Part shown: piece after piece, positions 27,589-36,674 of the stretch
Layout of the letters: each line of letters begins with the position of its first letter
How positions within the stretch are numbered: position 1 is the first letter of the stretch
NCBI RefSeq assembly: GCF_000283655.1
Contig: NC_016585.1
Location: 377,001 to 441,000, forward strand
Direction: 5' to 3'
DNA length: 64,000 bases
From: Azospirillum lipoferum 4B
GTDB lineage: Bacteria; Pseudomonadota; Alphaproteobacteria; Azospirillales; Azospirillaceae
Position numbers and translations under genes: made by a program
Notes under the pieces: generated by a model
The model's database searches: none
Told to the model about the DNA's origin: nothing
What the model saw: the letters and a program-made list of their open reading frames with translations, nothing else

Positions 27589-29136
27589 TCATCCGTGCCG
27601 CGCCGGAGCCCCTCGCGGTTTGCCGATGTTCCGATAATGCGCGCCACCGAAACGGCGCCAGGTCAGCAACGCAAAGAGGCCTCCCGTCGCTAGAGCGGTC
27701 AGGTCGATACCCGCCACCCCCCACAGCCCGCGGGCCAGTGTCACACCGAGATGGGCTTGACTGGTAAGGGCGTTCATCAGCGGAAGAGCAGTCCACAGCA
27801 GCGCCGCCACGGCCAGTTGCTCACCCCAGGCTCGGTTAACGCCGTGCAGCGCCGGGTGCAGAGCCGCCAACAGCCAAGCGGCGAAGAAGGCGAGAACCTC
27901 CAGCGTCTCGCGGCTGGCCAGCCTGGCGGGCAGCAGGCGGTTGGCCCAGAAATAGACAGCTATCGCGATGGGCAGTCCGACCATGACCGCGAGATTGGCG
28001 CCATCAGCCAGACGCAGGCCGAAGGACGCCGCTCCCTCGCGCTTGCGCCGCTTGATGATCCAATAGACCTGTCCGGTGCCGATCATCGCGGTCCCCGCCA
28101 GCCCGCACAGAATCATCGCCAGCCGCAGCGGCGTGTCGGCGAAGCGCATCATGTGCAGGCCGTAGGCGCCGGCCCGCGTCGCCGCGGCACCGCCCGTTCC
28201 ATTCCATACCTTCAGCACAGCGCCGGTCGTGCCGTCGAACAGGATGGCTTCCGGGGTGATCGCCACCCGGTCGGAATCGGTGCGCTTGATGAGGATGGTG
28301 GCGGCGGCATCGCCGGGGTTGTCGACGACCACCCGTCCCGGCCGCCCGCCGTCCCAGCGCCGGATCGCCTCCGCCAGCAGCGGCTCGATGTCGGTGAGGG
28401 GCGCCTCCCGGTTTGAGGCGGGCGGCGGCACCGGTTCGGCATAGACCGCGGTGTTGAAGTCGGCCGGCCGGTCGCCGAACGCAGCCTGCAATCCCCAGGG
28501 CAGGTAGAGCAGCATCAGCGGCACCAGCCCAGTCACCGTGATCAACGCGTGATAGGGCAGAACCAGGATGCCGAGCGCGTTGTGGACGTCCATCCATAGC
28601 CTTGTGCGCGACCGGCCGGGGCGGAAGGTGAAGAAATCCCAGAAGACCCGGCGGTGGATGACGAAGCCGGTGATCAGCGCCACCAGCAGCGCCACCCCGG
28701 CGATGCCGACCAGATAGCGCCCGGCCGGGCCGGGAATCCGCAGGTCGAAGTGGAAGTAGTAGAGGAAATCGCCGCCGAAGGTCGCCCGCGCCTGCACCGG
28801 CCGTCCGTCCGCCGGCTCCAGCGCCAGCCGGCGGAAGCCGGGCTGCACCCCCGGCCGGTTGTAGACATAGACCTGGGTCGCGGTCTCCCGCTCGTCGGGC
28901 AGCATGATCAGCCAGCGGCGCGCCTGCGGCGCTTCGCGCGACAGGGTGGCGATGGCGGTGGCTGCAGCATTGGGGCTGTCCGTGGCCTCGACCCGTTCGG
29001 GCTGCATCCAGCGGGTGATCTCGTGGCGGGCATAGGCGGTGGTTCCGGTCAGGAAGACGCAGAACAGCAGCCAGCCGACCACCAGCCCGCCCCAATTGTG
29101 CAGCCACGTCATCGACAGGCGGAAGCTGCCGTTCAC
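27589..29136 (-). CDS. PepSY-associated transmembrane protein of a siderophore locus
   Basis: 515-residue inner-membrane protein. The N-terminal LHNWGGLVVGWLLFCVFLTGTTAY is the PepSY_TM signature. Further helices are at YLVGIAGVALLVALITGFVIH, ILVLPYHALITVTGLVPLMLL, LAMILCGLAGTAMIGTGQVYW and towards the C-terminus. Family members next to TonB receptors are implicated in ferric-siderophore reduction. It is last in the operon receptor-DUF3649-PepSY, and its ATG overlaps the DUF3649 stop (ATGA). Confidence 0.88.
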   Translation of the reverse strand: MNGSFRLSMTWLHNWGGLVVGWLLFCVFLTGTTAYARHEITRWMQPERVEATDSPNAAATAIATLSREAPQARRWLIMLPDERETATQVYVYNRPGVQPGFRRLALEPADGRPVQARATFGGDFLYYFHFDLRIPGPAGRYLVGIAGVALLVALITGFVIHRRVFWDFFTFRPGRSRTRLWMDVHNALGILVLPYHALITVTGLVPLMLLYLPWGLQAAFGDRPADFNTAVYAEPVPPPASNREAPLTDIEPLLAEAIRRWDGGRPGRVVVDNPGDAAATILIKRTDSDRVAITPEAILFDGTTGAVLKVWNGTGGAAATRAGAYGLHMMRFADTPLRLAMILCGLAGTAMIGTGQVYWIIKRRKREGAASFGLRLADGANLAVMVGLPIAIAVYFWANRLLPARLASRETLEVLAFFAAWLLAALHPALHGVNRAWGEQLAVAALLWTALPLMNALTSQAHLGVTLARGLWGVAGIDLTALATGGLFALLTWRRFGGAHYRNIGKPRGAPARHG

Positions 29137-29423
29137 GACCCGATCCCCGTCATGCTTGTCAACAGTGAGACCGCCGCCCAGGCCGCGGCCGTCAGGCCGG
29201 CGGTCCAGGCCAGGGCGCGCAGGGCGCTGGCGGCGGCGAACACCATCACCACGGTCAGGACGCAGGGCAGCAACCCTGCCATGGTGGCGGTGAGCACCGC
29301 CTCCGACCGGTCCTGCACGGCCGGCAGCGCCAGGGCCAGCGCCGCCGCCGTCCCCGCCGCGAGGGCGTATCCGCCGACGACGGCGGTCACGGTCCGCAGC
29401 GCGATCTCGGCCTTCCGTTTCAC
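29133..29423 (-). CDS. DUF3649-type small membrane protein
   Basis: 96-residue membrane protein with three helices (TVTAVVGGYALAAGTAAALALAL, MAGLLPCVLTVVMVFAAASALRA, AGLTAAAWAAVSLLTS). Size, hydrophobic pattern and position between a siderophore receptor and a PepSY protein match the DUF3649 iron-uptake family. It overlaps both neighbours by four bases. Confidence 0.8.
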   Translation of the reverse strand: MKRKAEIALRTVTAVVGGYALAAGTAAALALALPAVQDRSEAVLTATMAGLLPCVLTVVMVFAAASALRALAWTAGLTAAAWAAVSLLTSMTGIGS

Positions 29424-31924
29424 CAGGAATACTTCAGCGAGCCGATGACGGTGCGGCGCAGGCCGTAATAGCAGTTGGTCGCCCGCGAGCAGGCCGAGAC
29501 GAACTCCTTGTCGAACAGGTTGCTGGCGTTGACCGCCGCCTGCATGCCTTGAAGCTGCGGATGCAGATGGGACAGGTCGTAGCGCAGGGCGGCGTCCACC
29601 AGCGTGTGGGACGGCACCTTGAAGCTGTTGGCCGGATCGCCATAAGTGAAGCCGACATAGCGAACGCCGATGCCGCCGCCCAGGCCGGCCAGCGGGCCGT
29701 CCTGCACCGTGTAGTCACCCCAGGCCGATGCCGAATGGGTTGGCACGGCGACCGGCCGCTTGCCGCGGTTGACGTCGTTGCTCTTGGTCACCTCGGCGTC
29801 GAGCCAGGTGTAGCTGGCGACCGCGTTCAGCCCCTCGGCCAGGCTGATGCGCGCCTCCGCCTCGATGCCGCGCGACCGGAGCTCGCCGGTCTGGACGTTG
29901 AAGTTGGTGTGCTGGGGATCGGCGGTGGTGACGTTCTGCTGGGTGATGTGGAAGGCCGACACGGTGAGCAGGCTGTTCGAGCCGGGAGGCTGGTACTTCA
30001 CCCCGGCCTCATACTGCTGGCCGGTGGTCGGTTCGAAGGGCCTGCCGAAGAAATCGCTGCCGGCGGTCGGCTCGAAGGACTCCGAGTAGCTGGCATAGGG
30101 GGCGAGACCGTTGTCGAACAGGTAGAGCGCGCCGACCCGGCCTGTGAAGGCATCGGACTGCTGGGCCGAGGTGCCCTGGTTCAGCCGGTTGCGCTGCCGG
30201 GTCTCGGCCCAATCCTGCCGCCCGCCCATCAGCAGAACCAGCCCGCCCCATTTGATCTGGTCCTGGGCGTAGACGCCGGTCTGGGTGATGCGGGTGGCGA
30301 TGCTCTGGTAGATCGGCGGATCGGCGATCGACAGGCCATAGACGGGGTTGAAGATGTTGAGGGTCGGCGCGGTGGCCAGCCCGCGCACCGTGTCGCTCTT
30401 CAGACGCTGGTGGTCGACGCCTGCCAGCACGGTGTGGCGCAGCGGTCCGGTGTCGAAGGTCGCCTGGATTTGGTTGTCGATGGTCAGGTCGTCGGCGCGC
30501 TCGGTGAGCGAGAAGGCACTGCGCCGCATGGTGCGCAGGTCGGCCTGTAGGCCGGCGGCATAGAGACCCTTGTAGCTGAGGTCGTTGTGCAGGTAGCGCG
30601 CATTCTGCCGCACCGTCCAATGCTCGTCGAACCGGTGTTCGAACCGGTAGCCGATGCTCATGGTCTTGCGGTCCCATTCGTTGAAATTGGGATCGCCCAT
30701 GAAGAAGCTGGTCGGCAGCTTGCCGTTGGGGTTGTAAAGCAGGGTGCCCTGGGCCGGCAGGAAGTTCAGCGGCGAGCCGTCGAAATTGTCGCGCTGGTAG
30801 AGGCCGATGAGCGTCAAGCTGGTGTCGTCGGTCGGCTTCCAGGTCACCGACGGGGCGGCGGCCAGCCGGCGGCGCTCGGTGAAGTCGGTCTGCGTCTCGG
30901 TGTCCAGCCCGACGCCTGCGAAGCGGTAGGACAGCCGGCCGTCGCCGGTGACGTCGCCGCCGACATCCAACGCGGCCTGCTTGCGACCGTTGCTGCCGGT
31001 CTGCAGCAGGATTTCGTGCTTGGCGTCGGGGGAGGGCTGCTTGGTCACCATGTTGACCAGACCGCCGGGGCTGGCCTGCCCGAACAGAACGGAGGCCGGC
31101 CCCTTCAGCACCTCGACCCGTTCGAACAGGTAGGGATCGATGCCGGAGGTCAGATAGCCGCTGCCCTTCAGCCGCAGCCCGTCGAGATACTCGTTGAAGG
31201 ACACGCCGGTGGTGCCGTCGCCGCCGAAGCCGCGCACCGAGATGCCGTCACCGCCGAAGGAGGAGGATTCGCCGTTGCGCCCCGTGGTGACGCCCGACGT
31301 GTAGTTCAGGGCGTCCGCCAGATTCTGCGCCGCCTGGGCATCCATCTGGTCGCGGGTGACGACGGCAACCGATTGCGGCGTTTCCAGGATCGGCGTGTCG
31401 GTCTTGGTCGCGGTGGCGCTCTGGCGGGCGACATAGCCCACCACCGGGCCGGTCGCCCGCTCGCGCGTGCCCTGCACCGTCACCGGATCGAGCACCACCC
31501 CGCCGGTCTGCGGCCGCGTCAGCACTGCACGGCCCGGGCCGGTCATCCGGAAGGAGACGCCGGTGCCCGACAGCAGCCGGCGCAGCGCGTCGTCGGCGCT
31601 CATGGTGCCCGATACGCCGGGCGAGATCACGCCACGCGCCACTTCGGCCGGGAACCCGACCTCCCAGCCGCTGGCCGCGCTGAAGGCGTTGAGTGCGGTC
31701 ACCAACCCTTGAGGGGCGATGTCGAACCGCTGCCCCGCCATTTGCGCGCCCGAGGTTTGTCCGTTGGCCTGGGCGACCTGCCCGCCGGACTTCGCCGACG
31801 CCGCCAGGGCACCGTCCCCCGCAGCAGCTCCCACGACGATCGTCGCCGAACACAGCAGCATCGCCCGCAGCAGGGCCGCCCCCCGGCGCCCCCGTTCACT
31901 CGTTTCCATGCTCCCCCAACCCAT
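29420..31924 (-). CDS. TonB-dependent siderophore receptor with N-terminal STN signalling domain
   Basis: 834-residue outer-membrane ferric-siderophore transporter of the FecA/FpvA signalling class. ATG 31924 has GAGGAAAAG upstream; ATG 31909 is an alternative. After the signal sequence, an STN domain (RFDIAPQGLVTALNAFSAAS to GTGVSFRMTGPGRAVL) precedes the plug (ETPQSVAVVTRDQMDAQAAQ, VLKGPASVLFGQASPGGLVN) and a barrel ending in aromatic W. The STN domain would contact the FecR anti-sigma encoded just upstream. The 212-bp gap before it contains a short palindrome GCATTC-C-GAATGC (31992-32004) that could be a promoter-associated site. Confidence 0.93.
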   Translation of the reverse strand: MGWGSMETSERGRRGAALLRAMLLCSATIVVGAAAGDGALAASAKSGGQVAQANGQTSGAQMAGQRFDIAPQGLVTALNAFSAASGWEVGFPAEVARGVISPGVSGTMSADDALRRLLSGTGVSFRMTGPGRAVLTRPQTGGVVLDPVTVQGTRERATGPVVGYVARQSATATKTDTPILETPQSVAVVTRDQMDAQAAQNLADALNYTSGVTTGRNGESSSFGGDGISVRGFGGDGTTGVSFNEYLDGLRLKGSGYLTSGIDPYLFERVEVLKGPASVLFGQASPGGLVNMVTKQPSPDAKHEILLQTGSNGRKQAALDVGGDVTGDGRLSYRFAGVGLDTETQTDFTERRRLAAAPSVTWKPTDDTSLTLIGLYQRDNFDGSPLNFLPAQGTLLYNPNGKLPTSFFMGDPNFNEWDRKTMSIGYRFEHRFDEHWTVRQNARYLHNDLSYKGLYAAGLQADLRTMRRSAFSLTERADDLTIDNQIQATFDTGPLRHTVLAGVDHQRLKSDTVRGLATAPTLNIFNPVYGLSIADPPIYQSIATRITQTGVYAQDQIKWGGLVLLMGGRQDWAETRQRNRLNQGTSAQQSDAFTGRVGALYLFDNGLAPYASYSESFEPTAGSDFFGRPFEPTTGQQYEAGVKYQPPGSNSLLTVSAFHITQQNVTTADPQHTNFNVQTGELRSRGIEAEARISLAEGLNAVASYTWLDAEVTKSNDVNRGKRPVAVPTHSASAWGDYTVQDGPLAGLGGGIGVRYVGFTYGDPANSFKVPSHTLVDAALRYDLSHLHPQLQGMQAAVNASNLFDKEFVSACSRATNCYYGLRRTVIGSLKYSW

Positions 31925-32136
31925 CCTGGCTTTTCCTCATGATCGCGTCGTCTCGAATGGCCGGAGAGGCGCCGCAATTTGCGACTGCGACGCATTCCGA
32001 ATGCTATGCCGACCTGACGTTCGCGAACTGGGAAAAGCGGAAAAATATTTTTGGCGGGTTCTTGGAATCGCCACATGCACATGGACTGCGGCGGCAGAGG
32101 GCGGCAGAGGGCAGTGGCAGTGGAAAGGCCGCCCGG

Positions 32137-33225
32137 TCAGGAGCGCGGGCGCAGGATCAGAAGGGCGTCGGACACACGCAGCATCTCGGCCCGCACCAGT
32201 TCGGCCAGGGATGCCGCGGTCCTCACCGGATCGTCGAGCCGGTAATTACCGGTGATCCGCCGACTTGCCAGGCTGTCCGGAACAACGATCAGGCCCGGAT
32301 GGTAGCGGTCCAGTTCGCCCAGCACCTCGCCCAGCGGGCGGTCCTCGAAGACCAGCCGCCCATCGACCCAGCCGAGTGCGGCGGCCAGATCGGCGGGGTG
32401 CCCGGCGCCGATGGCCGTCGCGGTGACCGCCACCTCCTCTCCGGCGCGCAGGCGCACGGCGGGGCTGCCGGGCCGTGCGACATCGACCGTGCCGTGGCGC
32501 ACCGTCACCGTCACCCGGTCATCCAGATAGCGGACTGCGAAGGCGGTGCCGACCACGGTGACGACGGCCGGGCCGGCCGTGATCCGGAAGGGGCGGGTGG
32601 GATCGGGCGTCACCTCGAAGAATGCGGCGCCACGCAGCAACCGGGTGGACCGCTCGGTCTCATCGACATCAGCGGCGAGCGCCGTGCCGGTGTCCATCAG
32701 CACCCGCGAGCCATCGGCCAGCACCACGCGCTCCTGCATGCCGGTGGCGGTGCGGTGGTCGGCTTGCAGGCGCAAGGGCAGGTCGGCTGCCCATCCCAGC
32801 ACGACCGCAAACAGCGCGACCGCCCCCCACGCCGCCGCCCGTTTCGCCAGTCGGCCCATCGTCCGGCGCCGCGCCGGCTGGCGGGACCGCGATCGATTGC
32901 CCGATCGGGACCGCCGGGGCTGCGGCACCGGGGCGGGCATGGCCGCGTCGGCCGGCGGTGCGGAAGCCGGGCCGGCACCGGGCATGACATCCGGCGGTGC
33001 GATCGACGCCAGCGCCTCGGTGAGGAGGGGAGAGGCCCACATGCCCTGCGTCAGATTCCAGGCATGGGCATTGCGGGGATCGGCGGCGCACCAGTCGGAG
33101 CAGGCTTGGCGACACACTTCGTCCGCGTCATCTGCCTGCAGGCGGATGAACCAGTCGAGCGCCTGCTCCAGCGGCAGGGAGGGATCTGTGTCGTCAGGCA
33201 TGGAACCCGCGTGTGGTGCCGTCAC
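32137..33225 (-). CDS. fecR: FecR family anti-sigma/signal transducer
   Basis: 362-residue inner-membrane regulator that relays receptor occupancy to the ECF sigma factor. The N-terminal DUF4880 segment (ALDWFIRLQADDADEVCRQACSDWCAADPRNAHAW) binds sigma. A basic proline/serine/arginine linker follows, then one transmembrane helix (RAAAWGAVALFAVVLGWA) and the FecR periplasmic domain (ERVVLADGSRVLMDTGTALA, LLRGAAFFEVTPDPTRPFRI, VVGTAFAVRYLDDRVTVTV). Its start overlaps the end of the sigma gene. Confidence 0.92.
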   Translation of the reverse strand: MTAPHAGSMPDDTDPSLPLEQALDWFIRLQADDADEVCRQACSDWCAADPRNAHAWNLTQGMWASPLLTEALASIAPPDVMPGAGPASAPPADAAMPAPVPQPRRSRSGNRSRSRQPARRRTMGRLAKRAAAWGAVALFAVVLGWAADLPLRLQADHRTATGMQERVVLADGSRVLMDTGTALAADVDETERSTRLLRGAAFFEVTPDPTRPFRITAGPAVVTVVGTAFAVRYLDDRVTVTVRHGTVDVARPGSPAVRLRAGEEVAVTATAIGAGHPADLAAALGWVDGRLVFEDRPLGEVLGELDRYHPGLIVVPDSLASRRITGNYRLDDPVRTAASLAELVRAEMLRVSDALLILRPRS

Positions 33226-33797
33226 GGTCTTTCACCTAATAAGACGTTCGGGCGAGGAGAAATCCGTAATCCTTCGCGGTCGAGCCGGGCGAACATCTCC
33301 AGGCAGGCCAGCAGGGCGGTCTTCAGATCCTTCTGCACCGTGCTGACCGATACGTCGAGCCGTTCGGCGATCTCCGCATGGGACAGCCCTTCCATCCGGT
33401 TCAGCAGCAGGATGCTGCGCTGCCGCTCGCTCAAGGCCGCCAGGGCGGTTTCCATGCGGGCCAGGCGCTGGCGGTCGCCGGCCTCGATTTCCGGAGAGGG
33501 CGAGGGAGCGGCGACCTCCGCCATTCCCTCGTCTGTGACGTCCTGCACCACCACCGCTGCGTGCCGGCGCTCCCGCCGCAGATGGTCGAAGGCCAAGTTG
33601 CGCGCGGTCTGGAACAGGAAGGGAATGGGATGCTCGACCGGCCGCTCGCGTTCCGCCGCCCTAACCTTGAGATAGGCCTCATGCGCCAGATCCTCCGCAG
33701 TGGCCGCGCTGCCGACCATGCGGACCAGCAGGCGCACGAGCGCTCCCCGGTGCCCCATGAAAACGGCATCCAGGGTCGGCTTGGCGGTGTCAACCAT
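33222..33797 (-). CDS. fecI: ECF RNA polymerase sigma factor, FecI-like
   Basis: Drives transcription of the downstream receptor. Region 2 reads LVRMVGSAATAEDLAHEAYLKVRAAE and FLFQTARNLAFDHLRRERR; region 4 reads ALSERQRSILLLNRMEGLSHAEIAERLDVSVSTVQKDL. ATG 33797 (MVDTAKPTLDAVF) gives the usual ECF N-terminus; ATG 33824 adds nine residues. A perfect palindrome lies about 130 bp upstream. The sigma/FecR/receptor order is the standard iron-starvation signalling unit. Confidence 0.92.
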   Translation of the reverse strand: MVDTAKPTLDAVFMGHRGALVRLLVRMVGSAATAEDLAHEAYLKVRAAERERPVEHPIPFLFQTARNLAFDHLRRERRHAAVVVQDVTDEGMAEVAAPSPSPEIEAGDRQRLARMETALAALSERQRSILLLNRMEGLSHAEIAERLDVSVSTVQKDLKTALLACLEMFARLDREGLRISPRPNVLLGERP

Positions 33798-33924
33798 GCG
33801 CCACCGCACAGGGAAGCGGTGCATTCATGCGATGCTGTTCGGGCATGGCCTAGCCCCAATCCTCCACAAGCAGTGCGGCGTGGCCGCGCCATGACCGGTG
33901 CATGACGGCGTAACTGTAGTTAGA

Positions 33925-33941
33925 TTGCGAATTATTCGCAA
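33925..33941. promoter_or_regulatory. 17-bp palindrome, candidate Fur/iron-responsive box of fecI
   Basis: TTGCGAAT-T-ATTCGCAA is perfectly symmetrical. Read leftward it overlaps a possible promoter TTGCGA-N17-TACAGT. Position and symmetry suit an iron-responsive repressor of the Fur/Irr class. The exact regulator is inferred. Confidence 0.65.
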
Positions 33942-34156
33942 CGACATGTATCAAGGGGAGATGCCCTGAGGATGTTCATCCAGATCATCCTCAATGTCAG
34001 CCGCAATGGCCGGGTCCGCGGCCCCGCGAGGACAGACTTGCACCGCACGCACTGACGCAGTCGCAGGCTGGACAGCTGCCCCTTCGCATTGATGTCCGTC
34101 CAGTCTTTAGCATCCTGGTGTTGCAGCCTGCAGAACCGCAGCCGCTCATGGTGATT
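33942..34156. other. Gap between the fecI promoter and the transposon relic
   Basis: Frames here are short and without domains. The far end of the Tn7-like element or its flanking target duplication would be expected nearby, but no second TGT end or ATACG copy was recognised. Confidence 0.4.
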
Positions 34157-34517
34157 AGGGTCCGGACTCATAACCGGTAGGCGACGGTTGCCACGAAGTG
34201 GACGGCGGCCATGAAGTCGGTGGCGGAGCGGTCGTAACGGGTGGCGATGCACCGGAAATCCTTGAGGCGTCCGAACATGCGCTCGATGACGTTACGGTTC
34301 CGGTGGAAGTAGGGAGAGAAGCAGTTTTTCCAGCGCTTGTTGGCGCGTGGCGGGATATTGGGCGTGTTCCCCCCTTTGCCGCCGCTTTCCGAACGATGGG
34401 CGCGGACCGCCGTGGAGTCGATCATCACCTGGGCAGGCGCGGCCCACCCGCCGCTGCAACGCATGGAGGAGGTCCTCCCACACGCCCTTGGCCGCCCAGC
34501 GGACGAAGCGGTTGGGA
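34157..34517 (-). pseudogene. Decayed IS5-family (IS427-like) transposase remnant
   Basis: Terminal sequence AGGGTCCGGACTCA at 34157-34170 resembles IS427-group inverted repeats. Read leftward, HPNRFVRWAAKGVWEDLLHAL continues after a frameshift into MIDSTAVRAHRSESGGKGG. It then jumps to IPPRANKRW and VIERMFGRLKDFRCIATRYD...FVATVAYRL-stop. The N-terminus is missing and about 60-70 codons between GGKGG and IPPRAN are deleted, so the gene is dead. Its left-hand (N-terminal) end abuts the tnsA fragment. Confidence 0.82.
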
Positions 34518-34637
34518 TGACGGCACATCCTTCACGGTCAGCCAATGCTTGTAATTGTCGTCTCGTCCCGTGCCGCGCCCTTCCTTGTGGAAGAGGGCGA
34601 TCCTGTCCTCGTCGAATGCGTAACGGCGGCGAGCCAT
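34518..34637 (-). pseudogene. tnsA: Truncated tnsA (Tn7-like transposon endonuclease subunit), N-terminal 40 codons
   Basis: MARRRYAFDEDRIALF, KEGRGTGRDDNYKHWLTVKD and VPS match the conserved TnsA N-terminus (typically ...KEGRGQGxGxxYKPWLTVQDVPS). Homology stops at VPS where IS5 sequence begins; no nuclease domain remains. It lies 160 bp after the glmS stop and is transcribed in the same direction as glmS, exactly as tnsA is in Tn7 inserted at attTn7. Confidence 0.82.
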
Positions 34638-34707
34638 GGCACCGCCGGGGTACGGCTGCCTCTTTCGATGGCGCGCCGAATCCCCAGACGGTGCAAGGTC
34701 ATTCAGG

Positions 34708-34771
34708 ATGACGCTTTGTTCTCAAGTATGATGGTTTATTCTTCAGTATGAGACTTTATTCTCCGCAAACA
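34708..34771 (-). mobile_element. Right end of a Tn7-like transposon at attTn7
   Basis: Read leftward the end starts TGTTTGCGGAG at 34771, 24 bases after the glmS stop codon, and is preceded by the presumed 5-bp target duplication ATACG (34772-34776, plus strand). Three phased 20-bp units (34708-34727, 34728-34747, 34748-34767; plus-strand pattern ATGA-N3-TTT-N-TTCT) resemble TnsB sites. The outer one contains AATAAAGTCT and ACTGAA, as in the right end of Tn7. Confidence 0.85.
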
Positions 34772-34795
34772 ATACGATATTCAGCGCCTTTCGCT

Positions 34796-36622
34796 TTACT
34801 CGACGGTCACTGACTTTGCCAAGTTCCGCGGCTGATCGACGTCCGTCCCCTTCAGTACTGCCGTGTGATAGGCAAGAAGCTGCACCGGAATGGCATACAG
34901 CAGCGGCGCCACCAGCGGGTCGCAGGCCGGGAGCTCCACCGACCAGCGGACCTTGTCCTTCAGCTTGTCGATGCCCTTCCTGTCGGCCAGCAGCAGGACC
35001 TTGCCGGAGCGGGCGCAGACCTCCTGCACGTTCGACACCACCTTCTCGAACAGCGCGTCTGACGGCACCAGCACGATCACCGGCACATTGTCGTCGATCA
35101 GGGCGATGGGGCCGTGCTTCAGTTCGCCGGCAGCATAACCCTCGGCATGGATGTAGCTGATTTCCTTCAGCTTCAGCGCGCCTTCCAGGGCCAGCGGATA
35201 CATGGCGCCGCGGCCGAGATACAGCACGTCGCGGGCTTCCGACACCTCCTGCGCCAGTTCCTTCAGCCGCTCGTCATGGGCCAGGACATCGGCGGCACGG
35301 GCCGGGACCTCGCGCAGGGCGTGGGCGATCTGCTGCATCCGCTCCTGGTCGATGGCGCCGCGGGCGCGGCCGACGGTGACGGCAAGGCAGGCCAGCGTGG
35401 TCAGCTGGGTGGTGAAGGCCTTGGTCGAGGCGACGCCGATCTCCGGCCCCGCCATGGTGTAGAGCACCGCGTCGGATTCCCGCGCGATGGTGCTTTCCGG
35501 CGCATTCACGATCGACAGGATTTTCTGGCCCTGACGCTTGCAGTAACGCAGCGCCTCCAGCGTATCCAGCGTCTCGCCCGACTGCGAGATGAACAGCGCG
35601 ATGCCGCCCGGCGGCAGCGGCGCCTCGCGGTAACGGAACTCCGAGGCGATGTCGACTTCGACCGGGATGCGGGCCAGCGTCTCGAACCAGTATTTGGCGA
35701 CGAAACCGGCGTAATAGGCGGTGCCGCAGGCGACGATGGTCAGCTTTGACGCGCCGGCCAGATCGAAGGGGAAGTCCGGCAGAGTGAAAGTGCCGGTTTC
35801 CGGGTTGATGTAGGCGTTCAGCGTGTCGCCGATGACCTGCGGCTGCTCGTAGATTTCCTTGAGCATGTAATGGCGGTAGCCGTCCTTGCCGATCAGGGCG
35901 CCGGACACCGCGGTGGTCTTCACCGGACGGTCGACCACCGCGTCGCTGGCGTCATGGACGATGGTGGCGGCGCGGCTGACCTCGACCCAGTCGCCATCCT
36001 CCAGATAACAGATGCGGTTGGTCAGCGGCGCCAGGGCGAACGCGTCGGAGGCCAGATACATCTCGCCGTCGCCATAGCCGACGGCCAGCGGCGTGCCGTG
36101 GCGGGCGCCGATCATCAGCTCATGCTCGCCGGCGAAGATCAGCACCAGGGCGAAGGCGCCGGTGAAGCGCTTGAAGGCGGCGGCCGACGCCTGGACCGGC
36201 GTCATGCCCTGCTGGTCCAGGTAATAGGTGACGAGGTGGACGATCACCTCGGTGTCGGTGGCGCTTTCGAAGACATAGCCGTGGCCGGTCAGCTCGTCCT
36301 TCAGCTCCTGGTAATTCTCGATGATGCCGTTGTGAACGACGGCGACGCGCTTGGTCGCGTGCGGATGGGCGTTGTTCTCGGTCGGGCCGCCATGGGTGGC
36401 CCAGCGGGTGTGGCCGATGCCGACCGTACCGGACAGCGGCTGGTCGCGCAGCTTCATGTCCAGGTTGCTCAGCTTGCCCTCTGCGCGGCGGCGCTCGATA
36501 TGGCCGTTCACCAGGGTGGCGACGCCCGCGCTGTCATAGCCGCGGTATTCGAGCCGGCGCAGGCCTTCCACCAGCCGGGGGGACGCGTCGTGGATGCCGT
36601 TGATGCCGATGATGCCGCACAT
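34796..36622 (-). CDS. glmS: Glutamine-fructose-6-phosphate aminotransferase (isomerising)
   Basis: Makes glucosamine-6-phosphate from fructose-6-phosphate and glutamine, the first step of UDP-GlcNAc synthesis for peptidoglycan and LPS. 608 aa. Catalytic Cys2 follows the initiator Met (MCGIIGING), which fixes ATG 36622 against a longer upstream frame. The GATase domain (TRWATHGGPTENNAHPH) precedes two SIS domains (SQSGETLDTLEALRYCKRQG, STKAFTTQLTTLACLA) and the C-terminus DQPRNLAKSVTVE that TnsD-type proteins read as attTn7. It is 52 bp downstream of glmU. Confidence 0.98.
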   Translation of the reverse strand: MCGIIGINGIHDASPRLVEGLRRLEYRGYDSAGVATLVNGHIERRRAEGKLSNLDMKLRDQPLSGTVGIGHTRWATHGGPTENNAHPHATKRVAVVHNGIIENYQELKDELTGHGYVFESATDTEVIVHLVTYYLDQQGMTPVQASAAAFKRFTGAFALVLIFAGEHELMIGARHGTPLAVGYGDGEMYLASDAFALAPLTNRICYLEDGDWVEVSRAATIVHDASDAVVDRPVKTTAVSGALIGKDGYRHYMLKEIYEQPQVIGDTLNAYINPETGTFTLPDFPFDLAGASKLTIVACGTAYYAGFVAKYWFETLARIPVEVDIASEFRYREAPLPPGGIALFISQSGETLDTLEALRYCKRQGQKILSIVNAPESTIARESDAVLYTMAGPEIGVASTKAFTTQLTTLACLAVTVGRARGAIDQERMQQIAHALREVPARAADVLAHDERLKELAQEVSEARDVLYLGRGAMYPLALEGALKLKEISYIHAEGYAAGELKHGPIALIDDNVPVIVLVPSDALFEKVVSNVQEVCARSGKVLLLADRKGIDKLKDKVRWSVELPACDPLVAPLLYAIPVQLLAYHTAVLKGTDVDQPRNLAKSVTVE

Positions 36623-36674
36623 GGACCTGATGCTCCTGAAAAGATGCCGACCGGAGAGAAGACCCGAACCGACC

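Noticed and set aside
31992-32004. GCATTC-C-GAATGC as a second Fur box before the siderophore receptor
   Set aside because: Shorter than and of opposite arm order to the 33925 palindrome; recorded only as a possible site within the receptor entry.
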